Shown here in pieces: positions 15,292-23,745 of a DNA stretch of 45,116 nucleotides (the first letter of the stretch is position 1; each line of letters starts with the position of its first letter). The stretch covers positions 1-45,116 of the forward strand of contig CAKRXU010000023.1 in the NCBI GenBank assembly GCA_934424575.1, in the 5' to 3' direction. The DNA comes from an uncultured Blautia sp. Lineage in GTDB: Bacteria > Bacillota > Clostridia > Lachnospirales > Lachnospiraceae. A model generated the notes under the pieces. It was not told where the DNA came from and searched no databases. It was given only the letters and a program-made list of their open reading frames with translations. Both the position numbers and the translations under genes were made by a program.

Positions 15292-16887
15292 ATGAAACGA
15301 ATTGTAGGCGGATCGGAAATGAAAGCGCTGGATGGCCATACCATTACCGGAATGGGAGTTCCGTCCTGCGTGCTGATGGAACGGGCGGCACTGGTTGTTG
15401 TGGATGCAATGGAAGGACATTTTGCAAAAATGTCGCAGAAACAGCGGATCTTGTGTGTCTGCGGAGGCGGGAACAATGGCGGGGACGGAGTCGCGATCGC
15501 CAGGATCCTCTATCTGCATGGATATGACGCGGAAATCTATATGCTCGGAAATCCAGACCACCGCACAGAGGAAACACGCCGCCAGCTTAAGATTGCAGAG
15601 AATTATCAGGTTCCTCTGGTGAATAACCTGGCACCGGGAGAATATACTACTATAGTAGATGCCATCTTCGGCGTCGGGCTTGACCGTCCGATCGAAGGAA
15701 AATACAGAGAAGTCATTCAGGCTTTGAACGAGGCTTCTGCCTGGAAAGTGGCGGTGGATCTGCCATCCGGGGTATGCAGTAATACGGGCAGAGAGCTTGG
15801 GATCGCATTTCGTGCGGATCTGACAGTGACGTTTGCATTCTGTAAAACAGGCTTGTGTTTTTATCCGGGAAAAAGTTTCGCAGGGAAGATCCTCACAGCA
15901 GATGTCGGCATCTACGAGAATCCGGATCTTCCGGCAGGGAGAGCGGCACTTGAGAAAAAAGATTTCCAGAAGCTTCCTCTGCGCGCCTTAAATGGGAACA
16001 AGGGCACATTTGGCAAGGTTCTTGTCGTTGCTGGGAGCAAGGGAATGTGCGGGGCGGCATATCTCTGTGCAGAAGGTGCTTTTGCCGCAGGAGCCGGGAT
16101 GGTTAAGATCCTGACAGATGAGGAGAATCGCATTCCACTGCAGACGCTTCTTCCGGAGGCGATGTTTGCGGATGATTCTGGCGATGATGAGGCGTGGCTT
16201 GATGCAATGCGCTGGTGTGACATCGTGGTGATCGGACCAGGGCTTGGACAGTCAGAAAAAAGTGCGCGAAAAACAGAATTTTATCTTGCCCATGCGCAAA
16301 AAATGGGGAAACCTGTGATCCTGGATGCGGATGGCCTGAATCTGCTCTCGAAACATCCGGAGTGGAAGAAATATTTTCAGGACAGTCAGATCATCTGTAC
16401 GCCGCATCTGGGAGAAATGAGCCGGCTAAGCGAAAACTTTATAGATGCTAAAGATGGTGAGCTGTTTTCGAAATCTGCGGATCAGGCGATCTCCATACCG
16501 GAAATTCAGCAAAACCTCCTTTGGACAGCATCGGATTTTGCCCGGGAAAATGGAGTGGTCTGTGTGCTCAAAGATGCGGTTACCGTCGTTTCGGATCCGA
16601 AGAGGGATTTTTGCTGGATCAACCAGAGTGGGAATCCTGGAATGGCGACTGCGGGAAGCGGGGATGTCCTGTCGGGGATCCTGGCAGGAGTTCTGTGTGC
16701 GTTCCGTTCTGATCCGGAGAATATGGCGGGTCTGGCAGAGCAGGCCGCTTTTGGCGTATTCCTTCATGGGCTGGCAGGAGATAAGGCAGCCGCAGAAAAA
16801 GGCACTTACGGAATGAAAGCCGGGGATATTGCGCGGGCAGCAGCAAAAGTCCTCAAAGAAAGAGAAACCATGCAGGAATTCTGCTGA
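15292..16887 (+). CDS. nnr: Bifunctional NAD(P)H-hydrate epimerase / ADP-dependent dehydratase
   Basis: 531 residues from the ATG at 15292, preceded by GAGGAG; the frame from 15265 has no site. The N-terminal YjeF epimerase domain (1-215) has GGGNNGGDGVAIAR, DAIFGVGLDR and AVDLPSGV. The C-terminal ribokinase-fold dehydratase (about 235-525) has GNKGTFGKVLVVAGS, VIGPGLGQS, ILDADGLNLL and the catalytic ATAGSGDVLSGILAG. Together they repair hydrated NADH and NADPH. Between the ribokinase-domain motifs there is an acidic stretch (FIDAKDGELFSKSADQAISIPE) that looks longer than usual. Located upstream of alr, as in many Firmicutes. Confidence 0.96.
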   Translation: MKRIVGGSEMKALDGHTITGMGVPSCVLMERAALVVVDAMEGHFAKMSQKQRILCVCGGGNNGGDGVAIARILYLHGYDAEIYMLGNPDHRTEETRRQLKIAENYQVPLVNNLAPGEYTTIVDAIFGVGLDRPIEGKYREVIQALNEASAWKVAVDLPSGVCSNTGRELGIAFRADLTVTFAFCKTGLCFYPGKSFAGKILTADVGIYENPDLPAGRAALEKKDFQKLPLRALNGNKGTFGKVLVVAGSKGMCGAAYLCAEGAFAAGAGMVKILTDEENRIPLQTLLPEAMFADDSGDDEAWLDAMRWCDIVVIGPGLGQSEKSARKTEFYLAHAQKMGKPVILDADGLNLLSKHPEWKKYFQDSQIICTPHLGEMSRLSENFIDAKDGELFSKSADQAISIPEIQQNLLWTASDFARENGVVCVLKDAVTVVSDPKRDFCWINQSGNPGMATAGSGDVLSGILAGVLCAFRSDPENMAGLAEQAAFGVFLHGLAGDKAAAEKGTYGMKAGDIARAAAKVLKERETMQEFC

Positions 16888-16941
16888 GTTTCAAAAAGAC
16901 AGATAAAAATAATTGCACTATGCAGTAAGGAGATAAAAAAC

Positions 16942-18108
16942 ATGAAAAAATTCGAAAGAGTAAAGGCAGTCGTATCTCTGGATGCGATCGCACACAACTT
17001 TGCAGAGATGAAGAAAAACATTGCCAAGGGGACCAAGATCGTTGCTGTCATCAAGGCAGACGGATATGGACATGGCGCAGAAGCGATTGCCCGTCTGATC
17101 GAAGACTATGACTATATCTGGGGATTTGCGGTTGCAACACCGGAGGAAGCACTGCAGCTTCGTACCTTCGGAGTGAAAAAACCGATCCTGATCCTTGGAG
17201 TCGTTTTTGAAGAATACTTTACAGAAATGATCGCAAAGGAGATCCGTTTAACTGTCTGCACCTATGAGATGGCACAGAAACTTTCAGAAGAAGCGCAGCG
17301 TCAGGGAAGAGATGTACATATCCATATCGGTCTTGATACCGGTATGAGCCGTATCGGATTTGCAGACAGACAGGAAAGTGTCGAAGAGATCAAAAAGATC
17401 TCCAAGCTTCCAAATCTGAAGATCGAGGGAATGTTCACTCATTTTGCAAGAGCAGATGAGACAGACAGAAGCCCGGCGATCGACCAGCTTAACCGTTATC
17501 TGAATTTTGCAAAACTTCTGGAGGATGCAGGTATTCAGATCCCGATGAAGCACTGCTCCAACAGCGCGGGGATCATCCGTGTGCCGGAGGCAAACTTAAA
17601 TGCAGTCCGTGCGGGTATTACGATTTATGGAATCTATCCTTCTAATGAAGTGGAGAGAGATATCGTAAAACTGATCCCGGCAATGGAACTTAAGAGTCAT
17701 ATTTCCTATATCAAAACTGTAGAACCGGGAGCTGCGTTCAGTTATGGCGGAACGTTTACTGCAAAGAAAGAAATGAGAGTTGCAACGATCCCGGTGGGAT
17801 ACGCAGACGGCTATCCGCGTTCTCTTTCCAACAAGGGCTGGGTTCTGATCCACGGCAAGAAGGCTCCTATCCTTGGAAGAGTCTGCATGGATCAGTTCAT
17901 GGTAGATATCACAAAGATCCCAAATGTCAAGACGGGGGATGAAGTTACCCTGATCGGAAAAGACGGCAAGGAGTTTATAAGCATTGAGAAGTTTGGCGAT
18001 CTCTCCGGACGTTTTTCCTATGAATTTGCCTGTGATATCAGCAAACGAGTTCCGAGAGTCTACATCAAGGACGGCAAAGAATGGGGAGAGCTGACCTTCT
18101 TTAACTAG
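16942..18108 (+). CDS. alr: Alanine racemase
   Basis: 388 residues. A PLP-dependent racemase that makes D-alanine for peptidoglycan. The PLP lysine is Lys 38 in VIKADGYGHG. The second catalytic Tyr is in FSYGGTF, and the PLP phosphate and dimer motifs RAGITIYGIYP and GRVCMDQFMVDIT are present. TAAGGAG precedes the start. It lies 54 bases after nnr and is followed by mazF, an arrangement common in Firmicutes. Confidence 0.97.
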   Translation: MKKFERVKAVVSLDAIAHNFAEMKKNIAKGTKIVAVIKADGYGHGAEAIARLIEDYDYIWGFAVATPEEALQLRTFGVKKPILILGVVFEEYFTEMIAKEIRLTVCTYEMAQKLSEEAQRQGRDVHIHIGLDTGMSRIGFADRQESVEEIKKISKLPNLKIEGMFTHFARADETDRSPAIDQLNRYLNFAKLLEDAGIQIPMKHCSNSAGIIRVPEANLNAVRAGITIYGIYPSNEVERDIVKLIPAMELKSHISYIKTVEPGAAFSYGGTFTAKKEMRVATIPVGYADGYPRSLSNKGWVLIHGKKAPILGRVCMDQFMVDITKIPNVKTGDEVTLIGKDGKEFISIEKFGDLSGRFSYEFACDISKRVPRVYIKDGKEWGELTFFN

Positions 18109-18119
18109 AAAACAGCGTA

Positions 18120-18230
18120 GTTACTGTGGACAGTAACGCAGCGTAAAATACCACACATGTATACACGAGAAAAAAATGGAAATACTAATTTTTGAGAAAA
18201 AGAATGGAGCTGTCACAAAAAGACAGTAAC
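18120..18230. repeat. Three copies of a CAGTAAC motif between alr and mazF
   Basis: GTTACTGT (18120-18127) is inverted against GACAGTAAC (18129-18137), forming a tight hairpin, and an exact direct copy GACAGTAAC recurs at 18222-18230, about 20 bases before the mazF start. A further dyad CTGTC-ACAAAAA-GACAG (18210-18226) overlaps the last copy. No terminator T-run follows. Confidence 0.5.
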
Positions 18231-18253
18231 AGAAGAATCGGAGTGTGAATTGT

Positions 18254-18601
18254 GTGGTAATTAAAAGAGGGGATATCTTTTATGCAGATCTGCGGCCTGT
18301 GGTCGGAAGTGAGCAGGGCGGCATCCGCCCGGTGCTGATCATTCAGAATGATGTCGGCAACCGGCACAGCCCGACTGTGATCTGCGCGGCAATTACATCA
18401 AAGATGAATAAGGCGAAGCTGCCGACACATATAGAGATCGATGCGTCTGCATATGGCATCGAGAGGGATTCGGTGATCCTTCTGGAACAACTGCGTACGA
18501 TCGACAAGCGGAGACTCAAGGATAAAGTCTGTCACCTTGACCAGGCGATGCTGGACAAGGTAAATCATGCGCTGGAAATCAGCCTGGAGCTCACTTTTTG
18601 A
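18254..18601 (+). CDS. mazF: MazF/PemK-type mRNA endoribonuclease toxin (NdoA-like)
   Basis: 115 residues from GTG at 18254. This start gives MVIKRGDIFYADL, which aligns to the first residue with B. subtilis NdoA (MIVKRGDVYFADL), and leaves GGAG 10 bases upstream; the longer frame from 18245 would overlap that site. Conserved motifs: GSEQGGIRPVLIIQND, TVICAAITSK and the C-terminal EQLRTIDKRRLKDKV. It cleaves single-stranded mRNA at short sequences. In Bacillus an antitoxin gene lies directly upstream; here only 145 bases separate it from alr and no such gene fits. Confidence 0.92.
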   Translation: MVIKRGDIFYADLRPVVGSEQGGIRPVLIIQNDVGNRHSPTVICAAITSKMNKAKLPTHIEIDASAYGIERDSVILLEQLRTIDKRRLKDKVCHLDQAMLDKVNHALEISLELTF

Positions 18602-18611
18602 GCAGTTATTC

Positions 18612-18640
18612 TTGACGAACCCGAAGGAAAGTGCTATAGT
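18612..18640 (+). promoter_or_regulatory. Promoter TTGACG-17-TATAGT of yebC
   Basis: TTGACG at 18612-18617 and TATAGT at 18635-18640 with TGC before it (extended -10), 17-base spacer. Confidence 0.75.
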
Positions 18641-18662
18641 CTATCAGTAATTATGCAGGTTT

Positions 18663-18681
18663 CCCGGTTTTTTAAACCGGG
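18663..18681 (+). other. Leader hairpin upstream of yebC
   Basis: CCCGGTTT pairs perfectly with AAACCGGG around TTT, inside the predicted 5' leader. It is followed by TTTACAAC, not a real T-run, so it is more likely a leader structure than a terminator. Confidence 0.5.
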
Positions 18682-18719
18682 TTTACAACAAGATAAGAAA
18701 CAAAAGGAGAACGAGAGAA

Positions 18720-19448
18720 ATGTCAGGACATTCAAAATTTGCGAACATCAAGCATAAAAAAGAAAAAAATGATGCCAAAAAAGGTAAGATCTTTACCGTG
18801 ATCGGTCGTGAGATCGTTATGGCAGTCAAAGCTGGCGGTTCGGATCCGAACAACAACAGCAAACTTCGTGATGTCATCGCGAAAGCAAAAGCAAACAACA
18901 TGCCGAATGATACGATCGACCGTGGTATCAAGAAGGCAGCAGGTGCTGATTCTGCTGACAACTACGAGCATGCTACTTATGAAGGTTATGGTCCGAACGG
19001 TGTTGCGATCATCGTTGAGACTCTGACTGACAACAAGAACCGTACAGCAAGTAACGTAAGAAATGCTTTCACCAAGGGATATGGAAGCATCGGAACACAG
19101 GGATGTGTATCCTTCATGTTCGACCAGAAAGGTCAGATCATCATCGACAAAGAAGAGTGTGATATGGATGCTGACGATCTGATGATGACTGCACTGGATG
19201 CAGGTGCAGAGGATTTCAGTGAAGAAGAAGACAGCTACGAAGTACTTACCGCTCCGGATGATTTCAGCGCAGTAAGAGAAGCACTGGAGCAGGCTGGCGT
19301 ACCGATGCTTGAGGCACAGGTTGCCATGGTTCCGCAGACATACGTAGAACTTACAGATGAGAAGGACATCAAGAACCTTCAGAAGACTCTGGACCTCCTC
19401 GATGAGGACGATGATGTCACAGACGTCTGGACGAACTGGGACGAGTGA
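18720..19448 (+). CDS. yebC: YebC/PmpR (TACO1) family protein
   Basis: 242 residues, full length. The start MSGHSKFANIKHKK and the block KAKANNMPNDTIDRGIKKA are diagnostic. It was long annotated as a DNA-binding regulator; recent work on the family shows ribosome binding and relief of stalling at proline-rich stretches. The mature protein is acidic at the C-terminus (DLLDEDDDVTDVW). AAGGAG precedes the start. Monocistronic, to judge from its own promoter and the following hairpin. Confidence 0.95.
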   Translation: MSGHSKFANIKHKKEKNDAKKGKIFTVIGREIVMAVKAGGSDPNNNSKLRDVIAKAKANNMPNDTIDRGIKKAAGADSADNYEHATYEGYGPNGVAIIVETLTDNKNRTASNVRNAFTKGYGSIGTQGCVSFMFDQKGQIIIDKEECDMDADDLMMTALDAGAEDFSEEEDSYEVLTAPDDFSAVREALEQAGVPMLEAQVAMVPQTYVELTDEKDIKNLQKTLDLLDEDDDVTDVWTNWDE

Positions 19449-19488
19449 TTTCAGACAACGTATAAAAATCCATATGTTTACACAGAAT

Positions 19489-19520
19489 ACCTCCATGAAC
19501 AATCACATGGAGGTATTTTT
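19489..19520 (+). terminator. Terminator-like hairpin that also holds the next gene's ribosome binding site
   Basis: ACCTCCATG (19489-19497) pairs perfectly with CATGGAGGT (19506-19514) around eight bases, followed by ATTTTT and at once by the ATG at 19521. GGAGG in the 3' arm is the only ribosome binding site of the next gene. The hairpin can therefore both stop yebC transcripts and mask translation of the downstream gene. Confidence 0.7.
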
Positions 19521-20243
19521 ATGTCCGAAAGAAATGACGAGAAGCAGAAGAAACTTGACCAGAGAGAGCAGGAAAATAAAGAGATCAAAGAGACCGGAGA
19601 GGTGACGCTGGATCAGAACAGGAGAAATCATAAGATCGAACTTCTGACGATCATCGGTGAGGTGGAGGGGCATGATGCGGCACCTTCACAGAGCAAGACG
19701 ACGAAGTATGAACATGTGCTGCCAAGGCTTGCGATGATCGAAGACGATGAGGAAATCGAGGGACTTCTGATCCTTCTGAACACAGTTGGCGGCGATGTGG
19801 AGGCGGGACTTGCGATCGCGGAGATGATCGCGTCCTTGAGTGTCCCTACCGTTTCTCTTGTGCTCGGAGGCGGGCATTCCATCGGCGTTCCGATGGCAGT
19901 ATCTGCGGATTATTCTTTTGTCGTGCCGAGTGCGACGATGGTCATCCATCCGGTCCGCTCCAGCGGCATGTTCATCGGCGTTGCCCAGACGTACCGCAAT
20001 ATGGAAAAGATCCAGGACCGTATCACCAGTTTTATCGCTTCACATTCCAGAGCGTCACAGAGACGCCTCGAAGAGCTGATGCTGGATACCAGCCAGCTTG
20101 TAAAAGATGTGGGAACACTTCTGGAAGGGGAGGAAGCTGTGATGGAAGGCCTGATCGATGAAGTCGGCGGAATCCGCGAAGCACTTGGAAAATTGCATCA
20201 GATGATAGAAGAAAAAAGAGGCTTAAAAGGGCTTTTTTTGTAA
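19521..20243 (+). CDS. tepA: ClpP-fold serine protease, TepA/YmfB-like
   Basis: 240 residues. After a charged 30-residue N-terminus comes a ClpP/crotonase-fold domain: LLILLNTVGGDVEAGLAIAE (strand and oxyanion Gly pair), GGGHSIGVPMA with the nucleophile Ser 120, and VIHPVRSSGM with His 143. This matches the TepA group, described in Bacillus as translocation-enhancing; there is no Clp ATPase nearby. In Firmicutes it is usually encoded next to ftsK/spoIIIE, and here ftsK lies 3.5 kb downstream with nfnAB and uppP between. Cytoplasmic, no signal peptide. Confidence 0.85.
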   Translation: MSERNDEKQKKLDQREQENKEIKETGEVTLDQNRRNHKIELLTIIGEVEGHDAAPSQSKTTKYEHVLPRLAMIEDDEEIEGLLILLNTVGGDVEAGLAIAEMIASLSVPTVSLVLGGGHSIGVPMAVSADYSFVVPSATMVIHPVRSSGMFIGVAQTYRNMEKIQDRITSFIASHSRASQRRLEELMLDTSQLVKDVGTLLEGEEAVMEGLIDEVGGIREALGKLHQMIEEKRGLKGLFL

Positions 20244-20292
20244 AAATACTATGAAAAAGCATGCATATTTAGTATGTTTTTGAATATTCCCC

Positions 20293-20321
20293 TTGTAATA
20301 GAAGCAATTTTAGCGTATTAT
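20293..20321 (+). promoter_or_regulatory. Promoter TTGTAA-17-TATTAT of nfnAB
   Basis: TTGTAA at 20293-20298 and TATTAT at 20316-20321, 17-base spacer. Confidence 0.55.
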
Positions 20322-20349
20322 TAATAGAGGATTGAATGAATATACGCTA
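20311..20349. promoter_or_regulatory. Inverted repeat TAGCGTA...TACGCTA over the nfnAB -10 and leader
   Basis: TAGCGTA (20311-20317) and TACGCTA (20343-20349), partly extended inward (ATT/AAT). The left arm overlaps the -10 box and the right arm abuts the AGGAGGGG ribosome binding site. It could be an operator or an RNA hairpin that limits ribosome access. Confidence 0.4.
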
Positions 20350-20360
20350 GGAGGGGAACA

Positions 20361-21248
20361 ATGTATAAGATTTTAAAAGCCGAAACACTGGCAGCCAAGA
20401 TCCATCTCATGGTCGTACATGCACCGCGTGTAGCAAGCCATTGTCAGCCAGGACAGTTCATTATTGTTAAAATGGACGAGAAGGGTGAGAGAATTCCACT
20501 TACCATCTGCGATTACGATCGCGAAGAAGGAACCATTACCATCGTGTTCCAGGAAGTCGGAGCATCCACAATTAAGATGTCCGAATTAAAAGCAGGAGAT
20601 TCTTTCCGTGACTTCGTAGGACCTCTGGGATGTCCTTCTGAGTTCGTTCATGAAGACATCGAAGAACTCAAGAAGAAAAAAATGGTATTTGTTGCCGGAG
20701 GTGTTGGTACAGCACCTGTTTACCCACAGGTAAAATGGCTCCATGAGCACGGAATCACCGCAGATGTGATCCTTGGCTCCAAGACTAAGGACATGGTGAT
20801 CCTTGAGAAAGAACTTGCGGCTGTTTCCAACCTTTATGTTACAACAGACGACGGATCTTACGGCCGTTCCGGTATGGTAACCAAGACTCTCGAAGACCTC
20901 GTTACAAACGAAGGCAAGAGCTATGATGTCTGTGTTGCGATCGGACCGATGATCATGATGAAATTCGTCTGTCTCCTTACCAAGAAGCTTGGTATCCATA
21001 CTATTGTCAGCATGAACCCGATCATGGTTGACGGAACAGGTATGTGCGGTGCCTGTCGTCTTCAGGTTGGCGATGAGATCAAATTTGCCTGCGTAGATGG
21101 ACCGGAATTCGACGGACATCTCGTTGATTTCGATCAGGCTATGAAGAGAAGTCAGATGTACAAGACCGAAGAGGGACGTGCATTACTGAAGCTTCAGGAA
21201 GGCGATACCCATCACGGCGGATGCGGACAGTGCGGAGGTGACAAGTAA
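20361..21248 (+). CDS. nfnA: NfnA-type FAD/[2Fe-2S] subunit of NADH-dependent ferredoxin:NADP oxidoreductase
   Basis: 295 residues. A ferredoxin-reductase-like fold with FAD motif IPLTICDYD, NAD-binding VFVAGGVGTAPVYPQ and the C-terminal 2Fe-2S cysteines in GTGMCGACRL and FACVDGPEFD. The tail HHGGCGQCGG has further cysteines. With the next gene, which overlaps by one base, it forms the electron-bifurcating Nfn pair that couples reduced ferredoxin and NADH to NADP reduction. Databases often call it sulfide dehydrogenase or dihydroorotate dehydrogenase electron-transfer subunit. AGGAGGGG precedes the ATG. Confidence 0.88.
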   Translation: MYKILKAETLAAKIHLMVVHAPRVASHCQPGQFIIVKMDEKGERIPLTICDYDREEGTITIVFQEVGASTIKMSELKAGDSFRDFVGPLGCPSEFVHEDIEELKKKKMVFVAGGVGTAPVYPQVKWLHEHGITADVILGSKTKDMVILEKELAAVSNLYVTTDDGSYGRSGMVTKTLEDLVTNEGKSYDVCVAIGPMIMMKFVCLLTKKLGIHTIVSMNPIMVDGTGMCGACRLQVGDEIKFACVDGPEFDGHLVDFDQAMKRSQMYKTEEGRALLKLQEGDTHHGGCGQCGGDK

Positions 21249-22642
21249 TGGCAGATGCAAAAATGTTAAATAAAGTTCCTGTAAGAGAGCAGGATCCGAA
21301 GGTACGTGCAACAAACTTTGAAGAAGTTTGTCTTGGATACAATCAGGAAGAAGCAACAGAAGAAGCACAGAGATGCTTAGGCTGCAAGAAACCGAAATGT
21401 GTAGAGGGATGTCCGGTATCCATCAACATTCCAGGATTCATCGAGCAGATCAAAGAAGGTAACATCGAAGAAGCATACAAGGTGATCGGATTATCTTCCG
21501 CTCTTCCGGCTATCTGCGGTCGTGTATGCCCACAGGAATCCCAGTGTGAAGGACAGTGTATCCGCGGTAAGAAGGGTGAGGCTGTTTCCATCGGTAAACT
21601 GGAGAGATTCGTTGCTGACTATGCTCTGGAGCATGACATCAAACCAGCTGGAGCAGAAGTTAAGAATGGACACAAGGTTGCTGTTATCGGTTCCGGCCCG
21701 TCCGGACTTACCTGCGCAGGAGATCTTGCAAAAGCAGGTTATGACGTAACTGTATTTGAGGCTCTTCATGAGCTTGGCGGTGTTCTTGTTTATGGTATCC
21801 CGGAATTCCGTCTTCCAAAACAGAAAGTCGTTAAGAAAGAAATCGAAAAAGTCAAAGAACTTGGCGTTAAATTCGAAACAAACGTTGTCATCGGTAAATC
21901 CACAACCATCGACCAGCTGATCGAGGATGAAGGATTTGAAGCTGTATTCATCGGCTCCGGTGCAGGTCTTCCGATGTTCATGGGAATCCCGGGAGAGAAC
22001 GCAAGCGGTGTATTCTCCGCGAATGAATACCTGACAAGAAGCAACCTGATGAAAGCATTCGATGATTCTTATGATACACCGATCGCAGCAGGCAAGAAAG
22101 TTGCTGTTGTCGGCGGTGGTAACGTAGCTATGGATGCTGCAAGAACAGCTCTGAGACTTGGCGCAGAAGTACATATCGTATACAGAAGAAGCGAAGCAGA
22201 GCTTCCTGCACGAGCAGAGGAAGTTCATCACGCTAAGGAAGAGGGAATCATCTTTGATCTTCTTACCAATCCGAAGGAAATCCTTGTTGATGAAAACGGA
22301 CATGTAAACGGTATGAAGGTTGTCAAGATGGAACTCGGCGAGCCGGATGCTTCCGGAAGACGTCGTCCTGTAGAAATCCCAGGATCTGAGTATGACATGG
22401 ATGTAGATACAGTTATCATGTCACTTGGTACTTCCCCGAATCCGCTGATCTCTTCCACAACCAAGGGACTTGAGATCAACAAAAGAAGATGTATCGTTGC
22501 CGAGGAAGAAACCGGTAAGACATCCAAAGACGGCGTATATGCCGGTGGTGATGCCGTTACAGGTGCTGCTACCGTTATCCTTGCTATGGGAGCAGGTAAA
22601 GCTGGTGCCAGAGGTATCGATGAATATCTCAAAAACAAATAA
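21248..22642 (+). CDS. nfnB: NfnB / GltA-like NADPH-binding flavoprotein subunit
   Basis: 464 residues. The N-terminal cysteine domain for two 4Fe-4S clusters reads RCLGCKKPKCVEGCPV and ICGRVCPQESQCEGQC. Then come FAD-binding VAVIGSGPSGLTCAG, NADP-binding VAVVGGGNVAMDAARTA with VYRRSEAELPAR, and the C-terminal VYAGGDAVTGAATV. The size and fusion fit both the small subunit of NADPH glutamate synthase and NfnB. The adjacent NfnA-like gene (TAATG overlap) favours NfnB, and no large glutamate synthase subunit is present. It would supply NADPH together with icd. Confidence 0.88.
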   Translation: MADAKMLNKVPVREQDPKVRATNFEEVCLGYNQEEATEEAQRCLGCKKPKCVEGCPVSINIPGFIEQIKEGNIEEAYKVIGLSSALPAICGRVCPQESQCEGQCIRGKKGEAVSIGKLERFVADYALEHDIKPAGAEVKNGHKVAVIGSGPSGLTCAGDLAKAGYDVTVFEALHELGGVLVYGIPEFRLPKQKVVKKEIEKVKELGVKFETNVVIGKSTTIDQLIEDEGFEAVFIGSGAGLPMFMGIPGENASGVFSANEYLTRSNLMKAFDDSYDTPIAAGKKVAVVGGGNVAMDAARTALRLGAEVHIVYRRSEAELPARAEEVHHAKEEGIIFDLLTNPKEILVDENGHVNGMKVVKMELGEPDASGRRRPVEIPGSEYDMDVDTVIMSLGTSPNPLISSTTKGLEINKRRCIVAEEETGKTSKDGVYAGGDAVTGAATVILAMGAGKAGARGIDEYLKNK

Positions 22643-22667
22643 ATAAAACTGCATACGCAGTAATAAA

Positions 22668-22707
22668 ATTCCCGACGGTTCAGAGCTGATCCAGTCGGGA
22701 ATTTTTA
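22668..22707 (+). terminator. Terminator after nfnAB
   Basis: ATTCCCGAC (22668-22676) pairs with GTCGGGAAT (22694-22702), followed by five T. Confidence 0.85.
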
Positions 22708-22749
22708 TGCGGCAGAGAAAAATTAATCCACAAACATATGTTTGTAAAC

Positions 22750-22778
22750 TTGTAAGTTCAAAAAAATTATGTTATACT
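22750..22778 (+). promoter_or_regulatory. Promoter TTGTAA-17-TATACT of uppP
   Basis: TTGTAA at 22750-22755 and TATACT at 22773-22778, 17-base spacer. Confidence 0.6.
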
Positions 22779-22840
22779 GACCTCTATAATGTGTCATTAT
22801 AAAAACGATACAGTTCAGATTAAAAGAAAAGGAAAAGAGT

Positions 22841-23719
22841 ATGACGGTTTTATATGTTATTTTACTGGCTATTGTACAGGGCATAACCGAGTTTCTTCCG
22901 GTGAGCAGCTTTGGACATCTTAGCATCATTGAGAATTTTATGGGAATGGACCACAGTACAGGGGTTCTTTTGGAAGCGATGCTCCATGTGGGAACACTGG
23001 GAGCTGTTTTTATGACATTTCAGAAGGATATTCGCCGGCTTTTTTTTGAGTCGCTGGATATGTTTTTTGATGTGATCGGAAATATTCATTTATATATCCA
23101 CAATAAGCGCACAGGGAAACAGCTTCATTATGCAAAGATCATCAATAGTACCTATCGTAAATTTGCCGTGCTGATTCTTGTTTCCACGATTCCGACAGTC
23201 TTTATCGGATATACAGCCAGGAGACTGGTCGTTCTGGCAGCAGGTTCCAGGTTGTTTATAAGTGCCGGACTCCTGATCATGGCAATCCTTCTTCTGGTGA
23301 TCGATCTCAGCAAAGCCGGCGGAACAAAGAACGCCAGAGAGGTAAGTCTTTCAAATGCAATGTGGATCGGTATCAGCCAGGGACTGTCTGTTTTTCCGGG
23401 ACTTTCAAGAAGTGGATTGACGATCAGCATGGGATTGATGAGTGGGTTCAGCCGCAGTTTTGCAGTGAAATATTCCTATATTTTGTCTATTCCTGCAATT
23501 TTCGGTTCTCTGATCATGGAACTAGGACAGTTCGGCTCTTCCAGCATGACGATCGGGCTGGGAATTACATATGTGTTTGGAATGCTGATCTCAGGAGTTG
23601 TGGCATTTTTTACAATACGCTATTGTCTGAAACTTGTTCATAAGGGAAAATTCCGCATATTTGCGGTCTATTGTTTTGCAGTCGGATTTATAACGCTGAT
23701 TGCAGATTATATGTTTTAG
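22841..23719 (+). CDS. uppP: Undecaprenyl-diphosphatase UppP (BacA)
   Basis: 292 residues, polytopic. Both family motifs are present: the first, QGITEFLPVSSFGHLSI, near residues 12-28, and the second, GISQGLSVFPGLSRSGLTI, in the second half, which supplies the active-site Ser and Arg. It recycles the lipid carrier used for peptidoglycan and surface polymers, and its over-expression gives bacitracin resistance in other species. It serves the same carrier as the LCP enzyme encoded at 6936. Probably read through into ftsK. Confidence 0.95.
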   Translation: MTVLYVILLAIVQGITEFLPVSSFGHLSIIENFMGMDHSTGVLLEAMLHVGTLGAVFMTFQKDIRRLFFESLDMFFDVIGNIHLYIHNKRTGKQLHYAKIINSTYRKFAVLILVSTIPTVFIGYTARRLVVLAAGSRLFISAGLLIMAILLLVIDLSKAGGTKNAREVSLSNAMWIGISQGLSVFPGLSRSGLTISMGLMSGFSRSFAVKYSYILSIPAIFGSLIMELGQFGSSSMTIGLGITYVFGMLISGVVAFFTIRYCLKLVHKGKFRIFAVYCFAVGFITLIADYMF

Positions 23720-23745
23720 TAATTTGAAGTAGGAGGGGTGCCTGA

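Noticed and set aside
18663..18681. Hairpin as terminator of mazF
   Set aside because: It lies downstream of the yebC promoter and has no T-run; a leader structure is more likely.
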